The notes: a model not told the origin generated them from the sequence alone. DNA of 64,000 bases from Massilia alkalitolerans DSM 17462 (GCF_000427785.1 NZ_ATYR01000004.1:214072-278071); one strand, 5' to 3'. Shown: positions 39,193 to 48,630, counted from the first letter of the stretch. Numbers and translations: made by a program.

Positions 39193-39966
39193 ATGCTGAA
39201 ACCACTCGCCACCTTCGCCTTCGCCGCCGCCATTGCCGTCCCCGCCCAGGCAGCCGTCCCGGTCTACGGCTTCGTCGTCAAGAACAGCTATCCGCACGAC
39301 CCGAAGGCCTTCACCCAGGGCCTGTTCTTCCGCGACGGCCACCTGTACGAAACGACGGGCCGCAACGGCAGCTCCTCGCTGCGCAAGGTGGACCTTGCCA
39401 GCGGCAAGGTGCTGCAAAAGGCCGACATGCCGGCGGAAGTCTTCGGCGAAGGCTCGACCCCGGTCGGGAACAGCATCCTTGCCCTCACCTGGACCTCGCA
39501 GGTCGGCTACGTGTTCGACATGAAGACCTTCAAGCTGAAGCAGACCTTCAAGTACGTCGGCGAAGGCTGGGGCCTGGCCAGCGATGCCAAGGCGGTGTAC
39601 ATGAGCGACGGCAGCTCCTTCATCCGCGTGCTGGAACCGAAGACCATGAAGGAAGTGCGCCGCATCCAGGTGACGCACCAGGGCCAGCCGATCGCCCAGC
39701 TGAACGAGCTCGAGATGGTCGAGGGCGAGCTGTTCTCGAACGTCTGGGGCACCGACCTGATCCTGCGCATCGACCCTGGCAGCGGCAAGGTGAAAGGCGT
39801 GATCAACCTCGAAGGCCTGCTGCCCCCGGCGCAGCGCGGTACCCTCGACCCGGACGCGGTCCTGAACGGCATCGCCTGGGACAGCAAGGGCAAGCGCCTG
39901 TTCGTCACCGGCAAGCTGTGGCCCAGGCTGTACGAGATCGAACTGGTGCCGCAGAAGCGTCAGTGA
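39193..39966 (+). CDS. glutaminyl-peptide cyclotransferase (plant/bacterial beta-propeller type)
   Basis: A 257-residue protein with a signal peptide (MLKPLATFAFAAAIAVPAQA). The mature protein matches glutamine cyclotransferase: YPHDPKAFTQGLFF, LYETTGRNGSSSLRKVDL, GWGLASD and LNELEMVEGELFSNVWGTD. These enzymes convert N-terminal glutamine to pyroglutamate in exported proteins. The predicted location is the periplasm. Its stop is 5 bp from that of the convergent MDR gene. Confidence 0.92.
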   Translation: MLKPLATFAFAAAIAVPAQAAVPVYGFVVKNSYPHDPKAFTQGLFFRDGHLYETTGRNGSSSLRKVDLASGKVLQKADMPAEVFGEGSTPVGNSILALTWTSQVGYVFDMKTFKLKQTFKYVGEGWGLASDAKAVYMSDGSSFIRVLEPKTMKEVRRIQVTHQGQPIAQLNELEMVEGELFSNVWGTDLILRIDPGSGKVKGVINLEGLLPPAQRGTLDPDAVLNGIAWDSKGKRLFVTGKLWPRLYEIELVPQKRQ

Positions 39967-39970
39967 TCCT

Positions 39971-40999
39971 CTAGTGATCCTGGCTGGTCACATCGATGAC
40001 CACCTTCCCGAAGTGCGAGCCTGATTCCATGTAGCGGTAGGCCTCCTGGGCCCGCGCGAACGGGAACACGCGGTCGATCACCGGCTTCAGGCCGGTGACG
40101 TCGGCGAAGCGCATCACGTCTTCCAGCATCGTGCGGCTGCCCACGAAGATGCCGACCATGCGCTTGGCGGTGGCCAGCAGCGAAGCGGGGTTCACCTCGC
40201 CGCCGAAGCCGCTGACGCCGCCGATGATCGCCACCGTCCCGCCCATCGCCGCCGCCGACACCGAGCGGTTGACCGTGCCCTTGCCGCCGACTTCCAGCAC
40301 CACGTTTGCGCCCCTGCCCTGGGTCATGGCCAGCACTTCCTCGTGCCATTCGGGGATTTCCTGGTAGTTGATCGTATGGTGCGCCCCGAGGTGGCGGGCG
40401 CGCTGCAGCTTCTCATCGCTCGACGAGGTGATGATGGTGCGCAGGCCGGCCGCCTTGGCCAGCTGCATGCCCAGCACCGAGACGCCGCCGGTCCCGAGCA
40501 GCAGCACGGTGTCGCCCGGCTTGAGCCCATTGCTGGACACGAAGATCGCATTCCACGCGGTGACGCCGGCGCAGGGCATGGTGGAGGCCTCGATGAAGCT
40601 CAGCGAGGCCGGGATCTTCGCCAGCGCGTCCTCGTGCAGCACCACTTCCTCGGCCAGCATGCCGTCGATGTCGCCGCCCAGGGCGTGGCGGATCTTGTCG
40701 GCCGAGGTCATGCCGTCCTGCCAGTAAGGGAAGAAGGAGCCCGCCACGCGGTCGCCGACCTGTACGCGCGTGACGCCCGGCCCGACTTCCAGCACTTCGC
40801 CGGCGCCGTCCGAGCAGGGGATGATCGGATCGTCCACGGTGACGAGGTAGTTGCCGCTGGCGACCATCAGGTCGCGGTAGTTCAGCGACACCGCATGTAC
40901 GCGGATGCGCACCTCGCCGTGGCCGAGGTTGCGGTCCGGGTAGTCGATGCACTGCAGGCCGTCGATGTTCGCGCCGGGAAGAATCTGGTATGCCTTCAT
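39971..40999 (-). CDS. NAD(P)-dependent alcohol dehydrogenase, MDR superfamily
   Basis: A 342-residue MDR enzyme. The GroES-like domain has VHAVSLNYRDLMVASGNYL and IPCSDGAGEVLEVG, and the Rossmann domain LLLGTGGVSVLGMQLAKAAG. This branch keeps the fold of alcohol dehydrogenases but lacks the usual structural-zinc cysteines. It probably acts on small aldehydes, alcohols or enoyl substrates. The ATG at 40999 (MKAYQILPGAN) is chosen over a longer start for family fit and an AGGAG-like site upstream. A palindromic repeat copy lies directly upstream. Confidence 0.88.
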   Translation of the reverse strand: MKAYQILPGANIDGLQCIDYPDRNLGHGEVRIRVHAVSLNYRDLMVASGNYLVTVDDPIIPCSDGAGEVLEVGPGVTRVQVGDRVAGSFFPYWQDGMTSADKIRHALGGDIDGMLAEEVVLHEDALAKIPASLSFIEASTMPCAGVTAWNAIFVSSNGLKPGDTVLLLGTGGVSVLGMQLAKAAGLRTIITSSSDEKLQRARHLGAHHTINYQEIPEWHEEVLAMTQGRGANVVLEVGGKGTVNRSVSAAAMGGTVAIIGGVSGFGGEVNPASLLATAKRMVGIFVGSRTMLEDVMRFADVTGLKPVIDRVFPFARAQEAYRYMESGSHFGKVVIDVTSQDH

Positions 41000-41031
41000 G
41001 GGGTTCTCCTGAGGATGATCGGTTGTCAAAA

Positions 41032-41135
41032 AGAGCGCCTAACAAAACCCCGAGGGCAAGGCGCATCGTCGAAGACAGTACGCTAGTACGGCGAGACGAT
41101 GCAACGCAGCCATCGGGGGAATTGTTAGGCGCTCT
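41032..41135 (+). repeat. dispersed palindromic element, copy B
   Basis: A 104-bp element between two minus-strand genes. Outer arms are perfect 14-bp inverted repeats: AGAGCGCCTAACAA (41032-41045) and TTGTTAGGCGCTCT (41122-41135). An inner stem pairs CCCCGAGGGC with GCCATCGGGG, and a third pairs ATCGTC with GACGAT around GTACGCTAGTAC. The central 32 bases are identical to copy A (738-837), while outer arms are unrelated in sequence. It lies 32 bp upstream of the MDR gene and 5 bp downstream of the DUF2269 gene, in antisense orientation to both. Confidence 0.9.
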
Positions 41136-41140
41136 AAAGG

Positions 41141-41605
41141 TCACATCGGCTTGGCGACCATTAGCCAGAAAATCACCACGAAGGCGATGAAGGCCGGCAC
41201 GCCGAGCGTGACCCAGATGCGGAAAAAGCGCCAGTACTGCGGCGTGAGTTCGGTGCCCGTGCGCGCCGCCTCCTGGGCGATGTCGCGCATGCGGATCTGC
41301 AGCCACACCACCGGCAGCCAGCAGGCACCGGCCAGCACGTACAGGATGATCGACCACATGATCCACTTGCTGTGCAGCGGGTAGCCCGCCAGGTGGATCA
41401 GGTAGAAGCCGGTCAGCGGCTGCGCGATCGCGGTGGTTGCCGTGAACAGCCAGTCGGCCACCACCACGTACTTGGCCACCACGGCGATCGCGCGCACGTC
41501 GCGGCTGACGTTGGCGAACAGCATGTACCAGGCCGAGCCGATGCCGGTGCCGAACAGGAAGGTGGACGACAGGATGTGCAGCCACTTGACGACGACGTAG
41601 TCCAT
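41141..41605 (-). CDS. DUF2269 family membrane protein
   Basis: A 154-residue membrane protein with four hydrophobic helices. It starts MDYVVVKWLHILSSTFLFGT; VKxLHILS with a buried His is the DUF2269 signature. LHSKWIMWSIILYVLAGACW and RIWVTLGVPAFIAFVVIFWL follow. Its function is unknown. Its ATG directly abuts the stop of the upstream SDR-DoxX fusion gene, so the two are translationally coupled. Confidence 0.88.
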   Translation of the reverse strand: MDYVVVKWLHILSSTFLFGTGIGSAWYMLFANVSRDVRAIAVVAKYVVVADWLFTATTAIAQPLTGFYLIHLAGYPLHSKWIMWSIILYVLAGACWLPVVWLQIRMRDIAQEAARTGTELTPQYWRFFRIWVTLGVPAFIAFVVIFWLMVAKPM

Positions 41606-42907
41606 CTATGTTTCCTCCAGTTCGTAGAGCAGCCAGATGGCTGCCAGCATGGGCAGGTTCTTGGTGAGCGGCCCGTAGGGATGCAGCAGGAATTCCGGCA
41701 GCTTGATGGCGATGACGACGGTGTAGAAACCGATCAGGCCGAGCTGCGCCAGCCACAGCCAGCGCCGCCGCGCCAGCAACAGGATGCCCAGGCCCAGCGC
41801 CAGGTCGAAGGTGGCGGCGCCGTACAGCATCAGGGGCTGCAGCGCCGGCGGAATGCCGGTGCGGGCCAGCAGGTCGTAGCTCGCTTCGACCGGATACAGG
41901 CCGTAGGAGACGATGGCAGTGATGATCCACACCGCCACGATCGACAGGCGCAGGACCGGCAGCAGCCAGCCCAGCTTGGCCTGGGTGCGCTCGGCGCCGG
42001 GGTTGCGGATGAAGTCCTGTACCGGGCGCGGCGGATGGCCGAGCAGCTGGGTCGTCATCGACACGTCGCCGGCATTGCCGCGGTCCAGCATGCGCAGCGC
42101 CTCCTCGTCGAGCAGCCCGCCCGGCAGCACGCGGCCGAACTTCGCCATCAGGCGCGCCAGCGCGCCGGGCAGCGGCAACACGGGCTGGCGCCCCATTCCC
42201 ATGCTTGTCCGCAGCGCCTGCAGATAGTCGGTGAAGGGCATCGCCTGGGGCCCGACCAGGGGCACGCGCAAGGCCGTGCCGTTGGCGGGCGACAGCGGCA
42301 GGCGGTGCTTGAGCAGGCCGGTGACGGCCGCCACCAGGTCGTCGATGTGGATCGGCTGCACCAGCTGGGGCGCGCTGCCGAAGCGCAGCGTGAGCGGCAT
42401 GCTGGCCAGGGTGCGGAACACCCTGGCGCTGGTTCCCTCGCTGCCATATACCAGCGAGGGCTGCACGATGTAGGCGCGTACGGGAAGCGAGGCCAGGTAG
42501 TCGTCGGCCGCCTTCTTGGACAGGTGGTAGCGGGTGTCGGCGGCACGGTCGGCGCCCAGGGCAGAGAGCTGGATCACCATCTGCACCTCGTGCGATTCGG
42601 CGCAGGCGGCGAACAGGGCGCGCGGCGCTTCGGTATGCAGGCGCTCGAAGGTCTGGCTGCCGGTTTCGCGGAAGATACCGACCGTGTTGATCACCACGTC
42701 GATGCCGGAAAGGCGCGCCAGCCAGGCGGATTTATCGGTATCTTGGGTGAAGTCCGCATGGATGTAGGCGAGGCGCGCGCTGTTGCCGGATTCGGTACTG
42801 CTCCTGGGCCGGCGCACCGCGCAGACGACGTGGTGGCCTTCGGCCAGCAATGCCTGGAGCAGGTGTTGTCCGATGAAACCGCTGGCTCCCGTCAGCAAGA
42901 TCCGCAT
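41606..42907 (-). CDS. fusion of NAD(P)-binding SDR domain and DoxX-like membrane domain
   Basis: A 433-residue two-part protein. The N-terminal ~290 residues are an atypical SDR/NmrA-like Rossmann domain (MRILLTGASGFIGQHLLQAL, GIDVVINTVGIFRE). The C-terminal ~130 residues hold four hydrophobic helices of the DoxX-like type (LMLYGAATFDLALGLGILLL and LAQLGLIGFYTVVIAIKLPE). A soluble NAD(P) module tethered to a membrane module suggests redox work at the inner membrane. DUF2269 follows without spacing and probably partners it. Confidence 0.88.
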   Translation of the reverse strand: MRILLTGASGFIGQHLLQALLAEGHHVVCAVRRPRSSTESGNSARLAYIHADFTQDTDKSAWLARLSGIDVVINTVGIFRETGSQTFERLHTEAPRALFAACAESHEVQMVIQLSALGADRAADTRYHLSKKAADDYLASLPVRAYIVQPSLVYGSEGTSARVFRTLASMPLTLRFGSAPQLVQPIHIDDLVAAVTGLLKHRLPLSPANGTALRVPLVGPQAMPFTDYLQALRTSMGMGRQPVLPLPGALARLMAKFGRVLPGGLLDEEALRMLDRGNAGDVSMTTQLLGHPPRPVQDFIRNPGAERTQAKLGWLLPVLRLSIVAVWIITAIVSYGLYPVEASYDLLARTGIPPALQPLMLYGAATFDLALGLGILLLARRRWLWLAQLGLIGFYTVVIAIKLPEFLLHPYGPLTKNLPMLAAIWLLYELEET

Positions 42908-42956
42908 CCATGCTTCCTTTCACGCAATTCAAGTGTAACCCGATCAAGAGGACCCT

Positions 42957-43430
42957 ATGCAAACGCAAGCCTGGAACTCGGCACTACAGCGCGGCCTCGT
43001 CGGCGGCGCCACCTCCAGCATCCTGTCGACGGTGGCGCTGGCGGCCCTCGGCAAGAAGGAAGTCGGCAGCGCCTACGCGCCCACCAATGCGGTCAGCCAC
43101 TGGCTCTACGGCGACAAGGCGGCGCGCCACAGCGGCCCGTCCATGCGCTACACGGTGCCCGGCTACCTGATCCACCACGCCAGCGCTACCTTCTGGTCGA
43201 TCCTGTTCGAGCGCTTCGCCGGCAAGTATCTCGACCGCAATACGCCGGTCGGCATGCTCACCGCGGCGGCGGCCACCTCGGCCTTCGCCTGCTTCGCCGA
43301 CTACAACCTGACGCCCAAGCGCTTCCATCCCGGCTATGAAAAGCACCTGTCCAAGCCTTCGCTGGCCGTCGTGTATGCCGGCTTTGCACTGGGCCTGGCG
43401 GCGGGCGCCGCGCTAATGCGTCGCAAGTAG
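42957..43430 (+). CDS. hypothetical membrane-associated protein
   Basis: A 157-residue protein with hydrophobic segments near 15-30, 95-115 and 135-153. Sequence such as APTNAVSHWLYGDKAARHSG and YLIHHASATFWSILFERFAG recalls a group of unnamed proteins in Burkholderiales; no function is known. AAGAGGACC precedes the ATG. Divergent from the SDR-DoxX gene. The next membrane gene starts 21 bp downstream, so they probably form an operon. Confidence 0.7.
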   Translation: MQTQAWNSALQRGLVGGATSSILSTVALAALGKKEVGSAYAPTNAVSHWLYGDKAARHSGPSMRYTVPGYLIHHASATFWSILFERFAGKYLDRNTPVGMLTAAAATSAFACFADYNLTPKRFHPGYEKHLSKPSLAVVYAGFALGLAAGAALMRRK

Positions 43431-43451
43431 TCTAGAGCAGGCAGAGAAAAC

Positions 43452-43961
43452 GTGCCGCCCTATGTCTATGCGTTAATAGTGCATGGGGTCATCGGCTTCC
43501 TCGACGTGGCGATCAACCACGAATGGCTGGCGAAACTGCCCTCGCGGCCTGAGTGCGTGTCCGAAGAACGCCTGCACAGCGCGCGCGAATTCCTGTTCGC
43601 CGCGCTGTTCGCCTCGCTCGCCTGGTTCGAGTGGCACGGGGCCTTTGTCTGGTGGATCGTGGCGCTGTTCGCTGGCGAACTGCTGGTCACGGCGCGCGAC
43701 GTGGTGGTCGAAGGCGAGGTGCGCCAGCTGCCGGCCAGCGAACGCTTCCTGCACCTGTTCCTGTTCATGAACCTCGGCATCATGGTCACGCTCACCGGAC
43801 AGGCGCTGCTGGCCTGGCACGCACTGCCTACCGGGCTGGCGCCGGTGAACCATGGCTGGGCCAGCTGGTTGCTGAGTGCGATGGCCCTGGGCGCGTTTGC
43901 CTGGGGGGTGCGCGATGCACGCGCGTCGCTGCGCCTTGGCCGGGAAGCGCTACCGGCCTGA
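43452..43961 (+). CDS. hypothetical membrane protein
   Basis: A 169-residue protein with a GTG start and a weak ribosome site. About four hydrophobic helices are visible: 5-22, 50-75, 100-120 and 135-155. The first helix contains VHGVIGFLDVAINHEWLAKL and the second ends in FAGELLVTARDVVVEG. I do not recognise the family. It follows the 157-residue membrane gene by 21 bp. A terminator for the opposite strand lies just after its stop. Confidence 0.65.
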   Translation: MPPYVYALIVHGVIGFLDVAINHEWLAKLPSRPECVSEERLHSAREFLFAALFASLAWFEWHGAFVWWIVALFAGELLVTARDVVVEGEVRQLPASERFLHLFLFMNLGIMVTLTGQALLAWHALPTGLAPVNHGWASWLLSAMALGAFAWGVRDARASLRLGREALPA

Positions 43962-43971
43962 TATCGGAAAT

Positions 43972-43995
43972 AAAAAAGGCCGCGCGAAGGCGGCC
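43972..43995 (-). terminator. intrinsic terminator of the TonB receptor gene
   Basis: On the minus strand, GGCCGC and GCGGCC form a 6-bp stem around a 6-base loop and are followed by six T residues. It lies 24 bp past the stop of the Oar-like receptor gene at 44019. Confidence 0.8.
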
Positions 43996-44018
43996 CCGAC
44001 TCTCCTATCCGGGAATCG

Positions 44019-47005
44019 TCAGAACTCGTAACGTGCGGTCACGCGGACCGAACGCGGAATCTGGAACGAGGTAGGCTGCATGTAGTTCAGGTTCAGCTTG
44101 CCCTCGCCGACGGTGTCACGCGAATAGTCGCGGCGCTCGTCGAACTCGACCGCTTTCTGGCTGTTGAACACGTTGAAGACGTCAGCCTGGAGGGTGAGCT
44201 TGCCTTTGGCGACACGCGGCATGTAGGCCAGCTGCAGGTCGAGCGAGCCGGTCCATGGCGTACGGCCCGCGGTACCGCGCTGCACCAGCGTGGACGTGCC
44301 GCCCGATTTCAGGCAGTAGTACGACGACGCGGTGGTGTAGTTGGCTGCGTCGTCGTAGTCGTCTGCCGACTCGGGCACGAAGCCGATGCAGCTGACCGGA
44401 CGGCCCGACGACACCGTGGCGTTGAAGCCCAGGCGCAGTTCGCTGGTGAGGCCGTAGTTGCCGTACATCTTGAGCACGTGGCGGCGGTCGTTCGACAGGT
44501 AGCCGTTCGAGCCGTGGGTCAGCGACGCGAAATCGAAGTCCTGCGACACACCGGCATCTTCCTGGTTGATGACCGAGTTCACATAGCCCTCGGCGCTGCC
44601 CTTGACCTTGGACAGGGTATAGGATGCGGCCACGCCCCAGGTGCCGTTGAACGGACGCTCAGCGGTGAACTCGAGCGAGGAGTAGTTGCGGGTGTACTTC
44701 TCCAGGCCCAGGTACTTCGCCGGAATCACTACTTCCGTCAGCTTGCCGTCGTTGTTGAGGTCCATCTGCAGGTTGACGTCGTTGCCCGGGTTGAGCAGGA
44801 GGCATTGCGCCATGGTGCTCGAGTCGAAGTTCTTGTGCCCGTTGTCGGCTGCCCAGCGCTCGAAGCCCATGTGCGAGCAGAAGTCGTCCATGCCGTCCTG
44901 GACCTTGCGGTAGCTGGCCTTCACACCCATGCTCCAGCCGCTCGCCAGCGCCTTCTGGAAACCGAGGATGAATTCGTCCTGCGACATCGGCTTGAGCTTG
45001 GTGTCCGCGATGGTCGCCGGGTGCGGCAGCGAGCCGTCACCGACGATCTGCGGTACGCCGAAGTCGTTGGCGCTCACGCCCACCGGACCCTGGGTGCGCG
45101 GATCGCGGCCGGTGAAGGTGTAGAAGCGCTGCTCGTACAGTTCGCCCTGGGTAGCGCGGATGTTGGTGTTCGACGCGACCGGGATGTAGTAGCGGCCGGC
45201 GTTGGCGTACACCTTCAGCGTCGCATCGCCCTGCACGTCCCATGCGAAGCCCAGGCGTGGCGCCAGCAAGTGGTCGGCCTTGACGAAGCTGACGCCGTCG
45301 CCGTTCTTGTTGTTGAACGATTCCGAGCGCAGGCCTGCGTACAGCAGCACGTTCTGGGTAACTTTCCAGTTGTCTTCCACGTAGTAGGCGCTGTTCTCGA
45401 CCTCGAAGCTGCCGCCGGTGCTCACCGACTCGCGACGGCGCACGTATTGGCCGCCCGGCGCGACGACGTTCGGCACGCCGTTGACGGTGCCGTTATCCGA
45501 CACGAAATAGCGCCAGTAGTAGCCGCCCGAGTAATCCGACTGGCCGCCTGCATACGAGGTGAACTTCTGGTGGTCGACACCGGCGCGCAGCGTGTGGCTG
45601 CCGAGCGAATAGTCGACGTCGAAGCGGAAGGCGCGGCGCTTGTCTTCATCGACCGGACGTGCATTCGGGTCGCGCACCGGAGCACCCGGGAACGGCATCG
45701 CCCAGCAGCCGATCTCGGTCTGGTCGACGTCGAGCACGACCGGGCAATCCTGGCCCGAGTTGCGCGCGCCGACGGTATGGGCGACCTGGTCGTTCACGGC
45801 GCCGACCAGGGCGGACACGGTCAGGTTGTCGGTCAGGTAGCCGGTGTACTTGCCGATCAGGATCTCGCCGCCCGAGGTGATCTTGCTGATCGCCGGTTCG
45901 CCCAGGTGGTAAGTCAGGTTCTTCTGGTTGGGGCGGGTGACGATGTCGCGGTTAAAGTCGAGGATCTCGTCTTCGTGCTCGTTCGAGATCGCGGTCAGCT
46001 CCAGGCGGTGCGCGTCGGTCGGCATGAAGTCGACCTTGATCATGCCGTTCGGCTTGCTGGAGGTGGTCCGGGTGCTGAGCGCTTCCGAGAAGGTGTCGGT
46101 GCGGTCGTGCCGGCCCTCGATGAGGCCGAATACGAACAGCTTGTCCTGGATGATCGGGCCGCCGCCATAGACGTTGAAGGACAGGTCGGTCTGCTGGCGC
46201 GCCTTGCGGAAGGAAATGTAGTTGTTGGCGCCCGGATCGTTCAGGTCAGGAATGTCCTTGCCTTTCGAACGCAGCCCCTGCGGTTCCAGTAGACCGATGC
46301 GCCGCCCTTCCAGGTGTTGGTGCCGCGCTTGGTCACCAGGCTCACCACGCCGCCCAGCGAACGGCCGAACTCGGCGCCGTAGCCGCCCGACTTGACCTGT
46401 TGCGCCCCGATCGCGTCGAACGGCAGGTTGGCGTAGGACAGGAAGTTGCGGATGTTGGTCACGTCGAAGCCGTTGATGTAGTAGCCGTTCTCTGCAACCG
46501 ACGAACCGCCGAAGGAGGGCAGGCCGCCGACGCCCAGGTCGGCGTCGCCCTTGATCACGCCGGGAGCGAGCAGGGCGAACGAGTTCGCATCGCGCGCGAC
46601 CGGGAGCGCAGCCATCTGTTCGGCGGTGAACACCGTGTTCGATTCCACGCTCGAGACGTCGATCACGCTGCGCACGCCTTTCACGACCACGCGCGAGACA
46701 TTATCGACCGCCAGGTCGACCGCGGTACCGGAACCGATCGCGACGTTCACGTCACGGGTGATGCCGCCGCCTTCGACGCGGTACGAACCCGGCTGGAGCT
46801 TGGCGGCGGTGTAGGTGCCGTTCGCATCGACCGTGATCTGGCGCGTCGCGCCGTTCTCGATACTGGTGATCGTGATCTTGTCACCGGGCTTGCCGCGGCC
46901 ATAAATCGAGCCTTCGGAACTCTGCGCGACGGCGACAGAGGAAATCAACATGCCCACTGCAATTGCGGCGACGCTAAGCTGATAGCGCCCGGATGAGAAA
47001 CGCAT
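44019..47005 (-). pseudogene. Oar-like TonB-dependent receptor, interrupted by a one-base frameshift
   Basis: The gene starts MRFSSGRYQLSVAAIAVGML (signal peptide to VAVAQS) with AGGAG before the ATG at 47005. A carboxypeptidase-regulatory-like Ig domain follows (GYTAAKLQPGSYRVEG-like region), then a plug domain (MAALPVARDANSFALLAPGV; GGYGAEFGRSLGGVVSLVTK). The frame breaks near 46282: after VYWN the frame runs into a stop. A +1 base restores LRSKGKDIPDLND and the rest of a 22-strand barrel ending in RYEF, a typical C-terminal aromatic. With one C inserted (AACCCGCAG instead of AACCGCAG) the product would be 995 residues. Either a real recent frameshift or a sequencing error. Confidence 0.85.
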
Positions 47006-47114
47006 AGATGCTCCTGTAGTAATAAGAGTGTTGTGATCAGTCGTCAGCAAATATTGCTAAGACGAAATGATTACTGATCAGAGTATCTGTCAATACACCG
47101 TGTCAAACAGTTGT

Positions 47115-47126
47115 TTGTCTAGACAA
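47115..47126. promoter_or_regulatory. perfect 12-bp palindrome upstream of the TonB receptor
   Basis: TTGTCTAGACAA at 47115-47126 is a perfect palindrome in an A+T-rich stretch about 110 bp before the receptor start. The neighbouring CAAACAGTTGTTTG (47104-47117) is a second near-palindrome overlapping it. Candidate operator for a dimeric regulator. Confidence 0.4.
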
Positions 47127-47295
47127 CATTACTCACGAGATATCATGCGCGCTGAGTGACTTCTGATACCAAAAAGCGACAAGTCGCTGCCTGGCATGTC
47201 GATGGCGTGCGCTTGGATGACTGGCCAGGACGGCCATGGAAACGGCGGAGAGGGAGTCGGACAGCCAATGGACTGTCCGACAAAAGAGACTGCGC

Positions 47296-48225
47296 TCAGT
47301 GCGCTTTCTTGCCGCGCATGCGCTGCACGAGGGTCACGACCATCAGCACGAGGGCGCCGACCACGACGCCGGCCAGCGCATCGACGATGGTCGGGGTGAT
47401 TGCCGCCAGCACGCCGCCGACGCCCGGCACGCCTGCTGTCACCTGCGCCGCGCCTTCCGCGAAATGGTGCAGCGGCTCCCAGGCGTGGGCGATGATGCCG
47501 CCGCCGACCATGAACATGGCCGCAGTGCCGACCACCGACAGGACTTTCATCAACCGGGGCGCCGTCGCGAGCAGCAGATTGCCGGTGCCGCGCGCCAGGC
47601 CGCTTGCTTTCTGGCTCAGGGACAGGCCCACATCGTCCATCTTGACGATGGCGGCCACCAGGCCGTACACGCCCACCGTCATCGCCAGCGCGATGGTAAC
47701 CAGCACCATGACCTGCTGGCTGAACGGTGCGTTTTCCACTGTGCCGAGGGCGATCACGATGATCTCTGCCGAAAGGATGAAATCGGTGCGAACCGCGCCC
47801 TTGATTTTTTCCTGCTCGAGCGCGTGCATGTCGACTGCGGGATTGACCAGCGCTTCGCTCAGTGCGGCTTTGTGCTCTGCGTCTTCCTTACCGTGAAGGA
47901 ACTTGTGCGCCAGCTTCTCGGCGCCTTCGAAACAGAGGAAGGCGCCGCCGATCACGAGCAGCGGCGTGATCAGCCATGGAACGAAGGCCGAGATCGCCAG
48001 CGCCGCCGGCACCAGGACCGCCTTGTTCTTGAGTGAACCCTTCGCTACCGACCAGACGACAGGCAGCTCGCGTTCAGCATTGACACCGGTAACTTGTTGC
48101 GCATTCAGCGCCAGGTCGTCACCCAGTACGCCAGCAGTCTTCTTCGCCGCCACTTTGCTCATCACGGCCACATCATCGAGGACACTTGCAATATCGTCTA
48201 GTAGTAATAACAGGCTGCCAGCCAT
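47296..48225 (-). CDS. DUF808 family membrane protein (YedI-like)
   Basis: A 309-residue membrane protein of the DUF808 family. It starts MAGSLLLLLDDIASVLDDVA, followed by KKTAGVLGDDLALNAQQVTG, the family signature. About five or six hydrophobic helices are visible. Its function is unknown. The ATG at 48225 has TTGGAGC five bases upstream; a start five codons earlier (48240) is also open. It stands alone, divergent from the BrnA-like gene. Confidence 0.92.
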   Translation of the reverse strand: MAGSLLLLLDDIASVLDDVAVMSKVAAKKTAGVLGDDLALNAQQVTGVNAERELPVVWSVAKGSLKNKAVLVPAALAISAFVPWLITPLLVIGGAFLCFEGAEKLAHKFLHGKEDAEHKAALSEALVNPAVDMHALEQEKIKGAVRTDFILSAEIIVIALGTVENAPFSQQVMVLVTIALAMTVGVYGLVAAIVKMDDVGLSLSQKASGLARGTGNLLLATAPRLMKVLSVVGTAAMFMVGGGIIAHAWEPLHHFAEGAAQVTAGVPGVGGVLAAITPTIVDALAGVVVGALVLMVVTLVQRMRGKKAH

Positions 48226-48420
48226 CGTTGCTCCAATCATGTCAAGTTCATATCATCTTACCTGAGCGGTGATTTGCAGTCACACGGTTCAGCGCGGCTT
48301 TATGCATTTCAGTCGCGTAAATCTGCATCTCGTCGCTTTTGCCGGGCGTCCGGAAAATCGCGTACGTATAGTGCAGGCTGTTGGCTGCGGTACTGCAGCC
48401 TCGCCACCGAAGGAGACGCC

Positions 48421-48630
48421 ATGAATACCGAATCGACCCTGCAAGCAGCACCTGTGCGCCGTGCCCGTCCGCCGAAACGCAAGACCCGCATCACGATCTA
48501 CCTCGACGACGAAGTCCTGAACGAATTCCGCAACCTGTCGGAACGCTGCGGCACCGGTTACCAGACGCTGATCAACGCCGCCCTGCGCCACCGCCTGGCG
48601 GCGCCGAGCGTCGAAAACAGCCTGGCCTGA
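48421..48630 (+). CDS. BrnA-like ribbon-helix-helix protein
   Basis: A 69-residue protein with a basic N terminus followed by TRITIYLDDEVLNEFRNLSE and GYQTLINAALRHRL. This is the ribbon-helix-helix pattern of BrnA antitoxins. In complete systems BrnA binds the BrnT ribonuclease toxin and represses the operon. No BrnT gene lies next to it, so it may be an orphan antitoxin or a plain DNA-binding regulator. GAAGGAG sits ideally before the ATG, so it is well translated. Confidence 0.75.
   Translation: MNTESTLQAAPVRRARPPKRKTRITIYLDDEVLNEFRNLSERCGTGYQTLINAALRHRLAAPSVENSLA

Noticed and set aside
41372..43339. Plus-strand open frame of ~655 codons antisense to the SDR-DoxX gene
   Set aside because: No recognisable domain, Gln/Arg/His-rich shadow translation; the minus-strand gene explains the region.
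44478..46292. Plus-strand open frame antisense to the TonB receptor
   Set aside because: Valine/Ala/Asp-rich shadow translation without motif; the receptor's strand carries clear homology on both sides of the frameshift.
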